Source of the DNA: an uncultured Pelosinus sp.
Lineage (GTDB): Bacteria; Bacillota; Negativicutes; Sporomusales; Acetonemataceae
Direction of reading: 5' to 3'
Length of the DNA: 11,738 bases
Assembly: GCA_900542835.1 (NCBI GenBank)
Contig: UQPB01000070.1
Span: 1 to 11,738, forward strand
The position numbers were made by a program, and so were the translations under genes. This document shows positions 1 through 5,782 of this stretch, piece after piece (within the stretch, counting starts at the first letter, position 1; every line of letters starts with the position of its first letter). Below the pieces are notes generated by a model. That model was given only the letters and a program-made list of their open reading frames with translations, had not been told where the DNA came from and did not search any database.

Positions 1-1253
1 CCAGCCTGGTCATCGGCGCGGCTGCGGCCAAAATCGTTGGCGGCGATGCGCAAACCGGGGCTAGTGTAGCAGCAAGTGAGACGAAAAATAATTATCTAAC
101 CCATGAACAATACAGAGAGATGGTCAAAGAACTTGCTCGCATTGACAAAAGCGACCTGAGTGAAGAAGAAAAAGAAAGCTCAAAAGCCGAAGTAAAAGCC
201 TATTATAAAGATCTCGATAAAAAGCAAGATCAAATTTGGCAAGAAAACAATAAAGATGATATAACCGGTTGGTTTGATGTCAATGGCAATCTGGTTCTTG
301 ATGGTTTTCGTTTTGAAAAAGTTGGAGTAGACTTAGACGGAGAAGAAGTCTATTTATGCTCTGGAATCAGATCCCTAACGATAAATGGACGTAAGGGATA
401 CAACTATGAAGAAGCCAAAGAGTACGTCATCGGTTTTAGCAAGGGGATCAAAAACAAGGTAGATGAAATACCGAAGTTTTTGCTAAACAGCAGTCCTGAG
501 CAAATCGATGAAATGATAGTCAGTATTCCAGCACAACTGCAAGCCGCTTGGGAAGAAGGACTTGCTGATACAGCAATTAATGTTGGTAACAAAGTATACA
601 AGATAACACTGGGAAGTTGGAAAACCCAATACGATGAAATACAGGCAATAATCGATCCGGAAGAACGAGGCATCAAAACAGCGGAGCTATTGGTCGACAT
701 AGGCAGTACGATTGACGCAGCACGTGCAGTAGGTAAAACGGTTACTTCCTTCTCTAAATTCGGAAGCACCGTGACTAAGGAGTCGAGTAAAACTGTTAAT
801 TATGGAGATCAATACGCGAAGGTTGGTAACAGGAAAGTATTGAAGCCTGATGTTGAGTATGTTGACAGTAACGGCTACAAATTTACCACGGATGGTAATG
901 GGCGAATTTCATCTGCGGAAGCTAAGCTAGAATTAGGAAAAGCAGATAGGAATCCATACGCACAAAGAACAGTAGGTGGTGAAGATAGGTTACTTACTGA
1001 TGACGGAGGCCATTTAATTGCAAGTATTTTTAAAGGTTCTGGAGAAATTGATAATTTAGTACCAATGAATTCTACGTTAAATCGAAGTGAATATAAATCT
1101 CTAGAAAATACTTGGAAAAAGGCGTTAGAAGAAGGGAAAATAGTAAATGTTAAAATTGAACCAATTTATCAAGGAAATTCACTGCGACCTGCTAAATTTA
1201 AAGTAGACTATACTATTGATGGTAAAGCATACTCTGAGCGACTTACAAACTAA
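1..1253 (+). CDS. C-terminal part of a CdiA/haemagglutinin-like secreted protein with an endonuclease toxin tip (5' partial)
   Basis: The reading frame is open from base 3 at the window edge, so the first in-frame ATG at 120 is internal and the true start lies upstream. Translation begins with a Gly/Ala-rich stretch (SLVIGAAAAKIVGGDAQTG) and a junction-like motif NNYLTHEQY, as seen before variable toxin tips in contact-dependent-inhibition proteins. The last ~100 residues match the DNA/RNA non-specific endonuclease toxin family (Endonuclea_NS_2; YeeF-type): DDGGHLIA with the likely catalytic His at codon 1011-1013, then NLVPMN with Asn at 1053-1055, then LNRSEYK. A helical linker lies between (about codons 420-800). 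The first ~75 bases are GC-rich and the rest AT-rich, consistent with an exchanged tip. The cognate immunity gene follows 12 bases later. The family degrades nucleic acid in target cells after outer-membrane export; the export route here is inferred because the N-terminus is not in view. Confidence 0.85.
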   Translation, partial: SLVIGAAAAKIVGGDAQTGASVAASETKNNYLTHEQYREMVKELARIDKSDLSEEEKESSKAEVKAYYKDLDKKQDQIWQENNKDDITGWFDVNGNLVLDGFRFEKVGVDLDGEEVYLCSGIRSLTINGRKGYNYEEAKEYVIGFSKGIKNKVDEIPKFLLNSSPEQIDEMIVSIPAQLQAAWEEGLADTAINVGNKVYKITLGSWKTQYDEIQAIIDPEERGIKTAELLVDIGSTIDAARAVGKTVTSFSKFGSTVTKESSKTVNYGDQYAKVGNRKVLKPDVEYVDSNGYKFTTDGNGRISSAEAKLELGKADRNPYAQRTVGGEDRLLTDDGGHLIASIFKGSGEIDNLVPMNSTLNRSEYKSLENTWKKALEEGKIVNVKIEPIYQGNSLRPAKFKVDYTIDGKAYSERLTN

Positions 1254-1265
1254 GGAGGATTTTTT

Positions 1266-1679
1266 ATGGATACTAAAAAGATGGAACAATTATTTCAAAA
1301 AATAGCTAGAGCGTTAATTAATATTATTCCAGAAGAGTGGGATAAAATTTATTTGTATGCAGAAATAAGAGATGGATATGAGAAAGTATTCTTTTATTAT
1401 TATCCGGAAGGAAGTAGCTCTGCTATATATAGCCTTGATATTACGAACAAACATAATATTGATAAAAGACAATTTAATGAAAGAGAAGATCATCTGTATA
1501 ATTGTTTTAGTGAGTTGTATGAAGAATTTAAGATACAGAAACAAGAACCTTGGACGAATCTTACATTTACTTTAGATAGTGCAGGTAAAATGAAGATTGA
1601 CTATGGGTATGATGATATATCTCAAGTAAGTTCCGTAGAAAAGCAAGAACAATGGGAAGCAAAGTACTTAAGCAGTTAA
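1266..1679 (+). CDS. yezG: YezG-family immunity protein (DUF600)
   Basis: The 137-residue acidic protein begins MDTKKMEQLFQKIA and contains PEEWDKIYLYAE near residue 21 and EPWTNLTFTLDSAGKMKIDY near residue 95, both hallmarks of the YezG (DUF600) immunity family. In Bacillus subtilis YezG neutralises the nuclease toxin YeeF, whose toxin domain is the same type as the one just upstream, so the two form a cognate cytoplasmic toxin-immunity pair. The start is set by AAGGAGG at 1252-1258, which overlaps the toxin's stop codon and sits 7 bases before the ATG; the genes are almost certainly co-transcribed. The gene is AT-rich like the toxin tip, suggesting the two moved as a cassette. A strong terminator follows at 1722. 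Confidence 0.9.
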   Translation: MDTKKMEQLFQKIARALINIIPEEWDKIYLYAEIRDGYEKVFFYYYPEGSSSAIYSLDITNKHNIDKRQFNEREDHLYNCFSELYEEFKIQKQEPWTNLTFTLDSAGKMKIDYGYDDISQVSSVEKQEQWEAKYLSS

Positions 1680-1721
1680 AATAGAAAAAGAGGTCAGCGG
1701 ACGTAAAGGGCTTGTTGACAA

Positions 1722-1766
1722 AAGGGTAGTAGAGAATAAAAATCTCTACCACCCTTAATATTTTTT
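1722..1766 (+). terminator. Rho-independent terminator of the toxin-immunity unit
   Basis: Arms 1722-1735 and 1743-1756 pair over 14 positions with one mismatch (A1728/C1750) around a 7-base A-rich loop. The hairpin is followed by AATATTTTTT. It lies 43 bases after the yezG stop and should end that transcript. Confidence 0.85.
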
Positions 1767-1785
1767 CCTGATTTGCGCATAACTA

Positions 1786-1920
1786 TTGAAAGTACCAGAT
1801 GTATCCGCTATGCTCAGAGACCTGCTTGGCAAAGCCATACAGGAAATTGTGGAGGCGGAGCTTAATACAACTTTGGGGTATGCCAAAAAAGAGCCTTCCT
1901 CGAAAAATAACCCGAGACGT
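1786..1920 (+). pseudogene. Relic of an IS256-family transposase (N-terminal fragment)
   Basis: From the TTG at 1786 the frame reads LRDLLGKAIQEIVEAELN and then TLGYAKKEPSSKNN. This resembles the conserved N-terminal segment of IS256-family transposases, which have the pattern (L)xxxxQExxEAELxxxLGYxK followed by an NSRNG-like stretch. Only about 40 residues are recognisable. The expected SRNG segment is already degraded, the similarity stops near 1915, and the open frame ends at 2019 without any DDE catalytic core; a full transposase is about 400 residues. No complementary C-terminal fragment or terminal inverted repeat is visible nearby. This is most likely a dead insertion remnant marking a region that has received mobile DNA. 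Recognition is from motif memory, not a search. Confidence 0.6.
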
Positions 1921-1970
1921 TGTTGGTGTTCGAGTTGCCTTATAATTATTCATGTATCTCAATACTATAA

Positions 1971-2158
1971 ACGACCTTTTTATCTAAATTGTTTAACAGC
2001 ATTTTTAACTCAAAATTAAAAAGCGATGAGAACCGATTTTGTAAGCCAAAAAGCGAAAAAATCATTCCTATACGATTCGCTCTGTATTTTGGTGGAGGAC
2101 TTACTCCGTGTCGTGCATCCTTCGGGGCGGGCGGATTTTTTAATTTAAAATAATCCGC
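1971..2158 (+). repeat. Gene-less AT-rich stretch; possible dispersed repeat ending in an inverted repeat
   Basis: No credible start codon or gene was found between the transposase relic and the membrane-protein gene at 2248. One frame is nevertheless open from 1971 to 2156 without an ATG, and reads a basic N-terminal part then a Gly-rich end (FGGGLTPC, then FGAGGFF). An overlapping minus-strand frame (1946-2233) is also open. Bases 2131-2158 form an inverted repeat (GCGGATT / AATCCGC with an A/T-rich interior). Frames open on both strands without ribosome sites are what an intergenic repeat family can look like. Whether it is multicopy cannot be judged from one window. Confidence 0.3.
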
Positions 2159-2247
2159 TAAGGCTTTATGCGCTGGCCGTTTTTTATTTGAAGGATTATA
2201 TACATGTAGCGAGAAAAAATACTGTATCAGCATAAGGGAGTGGAATC

Positions 2248-2694
2248 ATGGACGATAATAGAAAACTGGCCTTAAAGAAACACCTTATATTTGCTGGTAA
2301 AGTATCATTTAGCATTGCCTCAGTTATATTTCTCTTTATGTTTTGGCTTTATATGGGGATTGTGAATGGCGGAATAACAAATGTATTCGCTTGGCTAATA
2401 TTTATAGTATGGTTCAGCGTTTATTATAAAACGTGCTTAAAAGGCGTTTGGGATGGTACATATCTTCGTCCAGTAGGCTGGCAACGTACTAATGCTTTGA
2501 CAAAGCATACAGGCGGATTTGTCAAATTCAATGATAAGGCTATAATTGAGTTCAATAATGAGGGCGAGGTAACCAAGGGTGTGTTAAACAAAAAAACAAA
2601 ACTTCTTTCACCAGCAGGCATCACAATATATGAGGAAGGTACAACTGTGGAATTTGCCGACAATGGGCTTGTTGTAAAGGCTACAAAGGAATGA
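2248..2694 (+). CDS. Small membrane protein of unknown function with a C-terminal beta-rich domain
   Basis: The 148-residue protein has two predicted transmembrane segments, roughly residues 14-36 (FAGKVSFSIASVIFLFMFWL) and 42-60 (ITNVFAWLIFIVWFSVYY). A soluble tail from about residue 75 contains a MORN-like strand-turn pattern: EFNNEGEVTKGVLNKKTKL, then GTTVEFADNGLVVKAT. AAGGGAG at 2234-2240 lies 7 bases before the ATG and supports this start. The gene is AT-rich, stands alone, and has its own terminator directly after. Its place downstream of a toxin-immunity module makes an accessory or orphan immunity role conceivable, but nothing in the sequence proves it. I do not recognise a named family. 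Confidence 0.7.
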   Translation: MDDNRKLALKKHLIFAGKVSFSIASVIFLFMFWLYMGIVNGGITNVFAWLIFIVWFSVYYKTCLKGVWDGTYLRPVGWQRTNALTKHTGGFVKFNDKAIIEFNNEGEVTKGVLNKKTKLLSPAGITIYEEGTTVEFADNGLVVKATKE

Positions 2695-2701
2695 ATACGG
2701 C

Positions 2702-2728
2702 GCTCTGCCTTCGGGTGGGGCTTTTATT
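2702..2728 (+). terminator. Rho-independent terminator after the small membrane protein
   Basis: Arms 2702-2709 (GCTCTGCC) and 2714-2721 (GGTGGGGC) pair over 8 positions, with G-U wobbles, around a UUCG tetraloop. TTTTATT follows. The hairpin starts 7 bases after the gene's stop codon. Confidence 0.75.
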
Positions 2729-2744
2729 GGTAAGTAGCCTTTAA

Positions 2745-2773
2745 GTTACTCACATCGGCGCGTGGATTGAAAC
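2745..2773 (+). repeat. Lone CRISPR-like repeat (type I-style 3' end), no array
   Basis: The stretch ends in GTGGATTGAAAC, the very conserved 3' end of many type I (notably I-C/I-B) CRISPR repeats. A chance occurrence of this 12-mer in a window this size is unlikely. No second copy is found within the next few hundred bases, there are no spacers, and no cas gene is in view. It is best read as the stub of a lost array or as a single repeat carried in with other mobile DNA. The exact left boundary is uncertain because there is no second copy to align and the usual internal palindrome is weak. Confidence 0.4.
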
Positions 2774-3036
2774 GTGACGATGGGTACCGTGGCGAATTTA
2801 TCGACGTTGCGTCTCTTGTAGGCGCATTGCTTGCCTTGATTATTTCCACGCCGGAAGAGCTCGAAGAGTTTAACGCTAAATAGCCTGACCCGGTTAGCCG
2901 TTAATCTGCTGGCCCTTTTAGAGAAAACGGCGGGCTTATCCGTAGAAGACTGCCGGTGCGACACACGGACGCAGCCGGCCGGAAAACTCAAATAGCCTGG
3001 CAGGACGCTGCTGCCAGGCGGGGGAGCGTGTATGCG
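2774..3036 (+). other. Intergenic stretch with eroded open frames and a hairpin before the next gene
   Basis: No complete gene is seen. One frame (about 2734-2883) reads protein-like to a stop (FIDVASLVGALLALIISTP, then EELEEFNAK). It is followed in the next frame, to 2993, by LAVNLLALLEKTAGLSVEDC. Neither has an ATG or a ribosome site, so they may be decayed coding sequence. A perfect 8-bp hairpin, CCTGGCAG (2996-3003) and CTGCCAGG (3011-3018), ends just before the ribosome site of the gene at 3037. GC content rises here relative to the AT-rich island on the left. Confidence 0.35.
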
Positions 3037-3285
3037 ATGAAGTTGTATATTTGGCGGCACAACCGTAAGTTTCATAGCTACAGTATGATCAATGAACCCA
3101 ACGTGCATCAGGATTTATACACAGACGCCATTGCCATTGTTGCCGCCGACAGTCTGGAACGGGCGCTGGCAATATTGAATGCAAACGGTAAGGGCTGGCT
3201 GACGGCTGATCTGGCAAGGCTGACGCCGCAGGTTTATGACTGCGACCGGGAAGGCGTGGTATGGGAAGAGGTTCGCGGCAGTTAA
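3037..3285 (+). CDS. Small protein of unknown function (82 residues)
   Basis: The frame extends upstream to 2956, but the ATG at 3037 is chosen because GGGGGAG at 3020-3026 lies 10 bases before it. The upstream part reads as low-complexity Arg-rich sequence and contains the hairpin at 2996-3018. The product begins MKLYIWRHNRKFHSYSMINE and looks like a compact mixed alpha/beta domain: a predicted helix (SLERALAILNANG) and a C-terminal Asp/Glu/Trp-rich strand (REGVVWEEV). There is no signal peptide or membrane segment. It lies 85 bases before the MerR regulator on the same strand. I do not recognise the family, and no function is proposed. Confidence 0.6.
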   Translation: MKLYIWRHNRKFHSYSMINEPNVHQDLYTDAIAIVAADSLERALAILNANGKGWLTADLARLTPQVYDCDREGVVWEEVRGS

Positions 3286-3370
3286 GCAGTTTTTTTTCCG
3301 GATACCCAATGTCCCGGTGCTTTTAAATCGGACAGACATGGTGGACATGCGGCATTAGAGGGAGGTCAGG

Positions 3371-4189
3371 ATGAACGAATTGTTTTCGATAGGAGAAGTC
3401 TCCAAACTGTTTAAAATAGATGTGCGGCTGCTGCGCCATTACGATAAGATATCATTGCTAAAACCAGAGTTTGTCGATCCGGCAAATGGCTATCGCTATT
3501 ATTCCACCCGTCAGTTTGAACGCCTGAATACGATTCATTATCTCCGCTCGTTAAATCTGCCTCTGGCCAAAATCCGTGAGTTCTTTGAAAATCGTGATGA
3601 CCAAAAAATGCTTGAACTCCTCCGAGAACAAAGAAGACAGGTGGAAGTAGAGCGGGAGCAGTTGGATCTAATTGAAAGGAAGATTGAAAGCCGGTTACGG
3701 CAGCTGGAGGACGCGTTTCAAACCGAGTATGACATAATAACAGAGCGTAAACTGGAAGCGAGAAAAATTGCGATCTTAAAGCAGGAACTATCCGTTTCAG
3801 ACGATTTAGAGCGGCCGCTGCGGGAACTGGCGAAACGCAATTCACTCCACGCGGTAATGTTTCTCGGCAAGGTAGGGGTTGCGATTTCAAGCGTCAATCT
3901 TCAAAAAGGCTGTTTTGACAGGTTTTCCGCTGTTTTTGTCGTGCTTGAGCCGGAAGACAGCTGCGGCGACAACCTGTTCTGCCTGCCAGGCGGCGATTAT
4001 CTGACCGTGCGCTTTCACGGTACCCACAAGGACGCTGTCCCGTCCTATGATAAAATATTTCAATATATGCGTGAAAAAGGTTATCGGCTTGCCGGTGATG
4101 CGCTGGAGTTTGCGCTAATTGATTACGGCCTCACCCAGGATCCTGCCAGATTTACCACTGAGATTCAAATTCCGTATAAAAGAGCTTGA
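3371..4189 (+). CDS. MerR-family transcriptional regulator with GyrI-like effector domain (BmrR/BltR type)
   Basis: The 272-residue protein starts with a winged-helix MerR domain at residues 4-72 (FSIGEVSKLFKIDVRLLRHY, then NGYRYYS). A dimerisation coiled coil follows at about 76-115. The C-terminal domain from about 120 has the spacing and end motifs of GyrI-like/BmrR effector-binding domains (YLTVRFHGTH near residue 215, YDKIFQYMREKGY near 227, EIQIPYK at the end). No metal-binding Cys pair typical of MerR/CueR/ZntR is evident, so a small organic effector is more likely than a metal. GGGAGG upstream of the ATG supports the start. A MerR-type promoter overlaps its stop codon at 4186-4216, so it most likely activates the DUF554 and B3/B4 genes that follow. 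Confidence 0.9.
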   Translation: MNELFSIGEVSKLFKIDVRLLRHYDKISLLKPEFVDPANGYRYYSTRQFERLNTIHYLRSLNLPLAKIREFFENRDDQKMLELLREQRRQVEVEREQLDLIERKIESRLRQLEDAFQTEYDIITERKLEARKIAILKQELSVSDDLERPLRELAKRNSLHAVMFLGKVGVAISSVNLQKGCFDRFSAVFVVLEPEDSCGDNLFCLPGGDYLTVRFHGTHKDAVPSYDKIFQYMREKGYRLAGDALEFALIDYGLTQDPARFTTEIQIPYKRA

Positions 4190-4216
4190 CCCTCCAACTG
4201 TTGGAGGGTTTATCTT
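4186..4216 (+). promoter_or_regulatory. MerR-type promoter/operator driving the DUF554-B3/B4 unit
   Basis: The -35 box TTGACC (4186-4191) and -10 box TATCTT (4211-4216) are separated by 19 bases, the over-long spacer characteristic of promoters activated by MerR-family proteins. The spacer is filled by a perfect 9-bp inverted repeat (4189-4197 and 4201-4209, 3-base centre), very like known CueR, ZntR and BmrR operators. The -35 box includes the TGA stop of the merR gene itself. Transcription would begin near 4223, almost at the GGAAGGAGG ribosome site (4223-4231), giving a very short leader. A weak terminator function of the same hairpin is possible but the T tract is interrupted. Confidence 0.8.
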
Positions 4217-4239
4217 TTATCTGGAAGGAGGCGTTCGCC

Positions 4240-4917
4240 ATGACAGGGACCATTGTCAATACCGCTGCTATCGTCGTTGGCAGCATTGTTGGCAGCCGTA
4301 TCAAGAGCGGTATCGGCGGCAGATACCAGCAGGCACTATATAACGCTATGGGACTGGCCGCTTGCGGTCTTGGCATGAATGCGATTGTTCAGAACATGCC
4401 CCAAAGTAAATTCCCGGTATTGTTTATCATCAGTCTGGCGGCCGGCAGCCTGGCTGGCTCTGCGGCCAATCTGACCGACCGGTTTGAACGGCTGGCCGGA
4501 CGAATTTCATCTGGAAATCTCGGACAAGGGCTTTCCACTGCAATAGTCTTGTTTTGCTTTGGCACACTGTCAATTCTGGGGCCAATGGAAAGCGCGCTTT
4601 ATGGCAACAATATGTATTTGTATACCAATGCGACCCTGGATTTTGTTACAGCACTGGTTCTGGCATCTGCTTACGGCTTTGGTATTGCTTTATCGGCTGC
4701 CATATTATTTTTATGGCAGGGAAGCCTATATCTTTTCTCAAATTGCCTGTCAGCATTTCTGACGGGAGATTTACTGAATGAAATTTCGCTTGTCGGCGGC
4801 TTCCTGATCCTGTGCTCAGGCCTTGCCATCTTGCAAATTAAGGACTGCAAGGCGCTGAATATGCTGCCAGCCTTACTGGTACCGGTTTTATGGTTTATGC
4901 TGAGAATGGTTGTGTAA
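4240..4917 (+). CDS. DUF554 family integral membrane protein
   Basis: The 225-residue hydrophobic protein has about six or seven membrane segments. It carries the DUF554 (YdfK/YqgA-like) signature: an N-terminal GTIVNTAAIVVGSIVGSRI, a central FCFGTLSILGPMESAL, and a C-terminal NEISLVGGFLILCSGLAIL followed by NMLPALL. Length matches the family (220-240). The molecular function of the family is not established; it is usually annotated as a possible transporter. ATG 4240 is preferred over the in-frame TTG at 4186 because GGAAGGAGG (4223-4231) sits 8 bases ahead of it and the TTG lies inside the promoter. It is the first gene after a MerR-controlled promoter, with the B3/B4 gene 18 bases downstream. 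Confidence 0.88.
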   Translation: MTGTIVNTAAIVVGSIVGSRIKSGIGGRYQQALYNAMGLAACGLGMNAIVQNMPQSKFPVLFIISLAAGSLAGSAANLTDRFERLAGRISSGNLGQGLSTAIVLFCFGTLSILGPMESALYGNNMYLYTNATLDFVTALVLASAYGFGIALSAAILFLWQGSLYLFSNCLSAFLTGDLLNEISLVGGFLILCSGLAILQIKDCKALNMLPALLVPVLWFMLRMVV

Positions 4918-4935
4918 TGCAGAGGAGGAACGAAT

Positions 4936-5643
4936 GTGCGCTTTATTGTTGACCCGGCGGTTTTCCGGATCTTAGACGGTGTTTGCTTTGCTGTGGTTTC
5001 GGCAGCTAATATTAATAACCGCCAGAGGCTGCCGGAGCTCGAGGCTCTGCTGGCAGCAAATATTGCGGCTTGCGAGCAGTATTTTGCCGATAAATCCGTA
5101 AGGCAAAGCACGGAAATCAGCTGCTATCGCGAGGCTTTCCAGGCAATGAATATGAATCCGAATAAATTTATGTGTTCGATCGAGGCTTTGCTGACCCGGA
5201 TAGCCAAGAAAAAAGGTATTCCTGCGATCAATCCCCTTGTCAATCTGGGGAACGCGGTTTCCTTAAAATATAAAGTTCCCATCGGCGCTCATGATCTTGA
5301 CAGCACTGATGAGGACCTTTATGTGCGCTGCGCCCAGGCGGGAGATCGCTTTATTCCGTTTGGTGAAACCGCGAGCGAACCGGTTGAAACCGGGGAAATT
5401 GTCTACGCCGCCGGTCATTCTGTCCGTACACGCAGATGGATATGGCGGCAAAGTGAGTTGGGGAAAATTACGGCCGATACCGGCCGCGTTCTTTTTCCGA
5501 TTGATGGTTTTGCCTCTGCTAACCGCAGTCAGCTGCTGGCAGCCCAAGCGGAATTGGCGGCCTTGCTGAAGCAATACTTCAACTGTGATGTTCAAACCGG
5601 CTGGGTTGATGCCGCTAACAACAGTTTTAGCGTTCAGGCTTGA
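4936..5643 (+). CDS. Free-standing B3/B4 tRNA-editing-like domain protein
   Basis: The 235-residue protein resembles the B3/B4 domain of the phenylalanyl-tRNA synthetase beta subunit found alone (COG3382). Seen are YREAFQAMNMNPNKFMCSIE (about residues 62-81), then IPAINPLVNLGNAVSLKYKVPI (about 95-116) and HDLD at 118-121; all are typical of the family. In PheT this domain removes wrongly attached tyrosine; free-standing copies are thought to act on aminoacyl-tRNA or free substrates, which is inference here. The start is GTG at 4936 (an overlapping ATG at 4934 is in another frame), with AGAGGAGGAA at 4921-4930 as ribosome site. It is co-transcribed with DUF554 from the MerR-type promoter, suggesting a stress-linked role. 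Confidence 0.85.
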   Translation: MRFIVDPAVFRILDGVCFAVVSAANINNRQRLPELEALLAANIAACEQYFADKSVRQSTEISCYREAFQAMNMNPNKFMCSIEALLTRIAKKKGIPAINPLVNLGNAVSLKYKVPIGAHDLDSTDEDLYVRCAQAGDRFIPFGETASEPVETGEIVYAAGHSVRTRRWIWRQSELGKITADTGRVLFPIDGFASANRSQLLAAQAELAALLKQYFNCDVQTGWVDAANNSFSVQA

Positions 5644-5674
5644 AATGGCAGCCTGTGCCGGCCGGAGCCTGCTA

Positions 5675-5732
5675 ATAAATCAGAGCAAAGGAGGAGCTAT
5701 GTTAAGGCAGCTCCTCCTTTGCTCTGATTTAT
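5675..5732. terminator. Long perfect inverted repeat between convergent operons (likely bidirectional terminator)
   Basis: Arms 5675-5698 and 5709-5732 are perfect complements over 24 bp around a 10-base loop. The ends are A/T-rich (ATAAAT / ATTTAT), giving short U-rich tails in both directions. It sits between the plus-strand B3/B4 gene (stop at 5643) and the minus-strand aminotransferase (stop at 5783). The arm includes a GGAGGAG sequence, which would be buried in the stem. Confidence 0.65.
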
Positions 5733-5782
5733 GCAGACCGAGAAAAATACAATGGATACTCCAGGCAATGCCGCCGGCCCCG

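Noticed and set aside
1946..2233. 95-residue minus-strand frame
   Set aside because: No ribosome site or recognisable domain was found, and it overlaps a possible repeat; treated as a chance open frame.
2956..3036. Longer start for the 82-residue protein
   Set aside because: The added part is Arg-rich, contains the hairpin at 2996-3018, and lacks a ribosome site; ATG 3037 has GGGGGAG upstream.
4189..4216. Inverted repeat after merR read as a simple rho-independent terminator
   Set aside because: The T tract is interrupted and the repeat lies exactly in a 19-base spacer between good -35 and -10 boxes, so a MerR-type operator explains it better; partial termination is not excluded.
4186..4239. 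TTG at 4186 as the start of the DUF554 gene
   Set aside because: It overlaps the merR stop and the promoter, has no ribosome site, and adds residues not seen in the family; ATG 4240 has a strong site.
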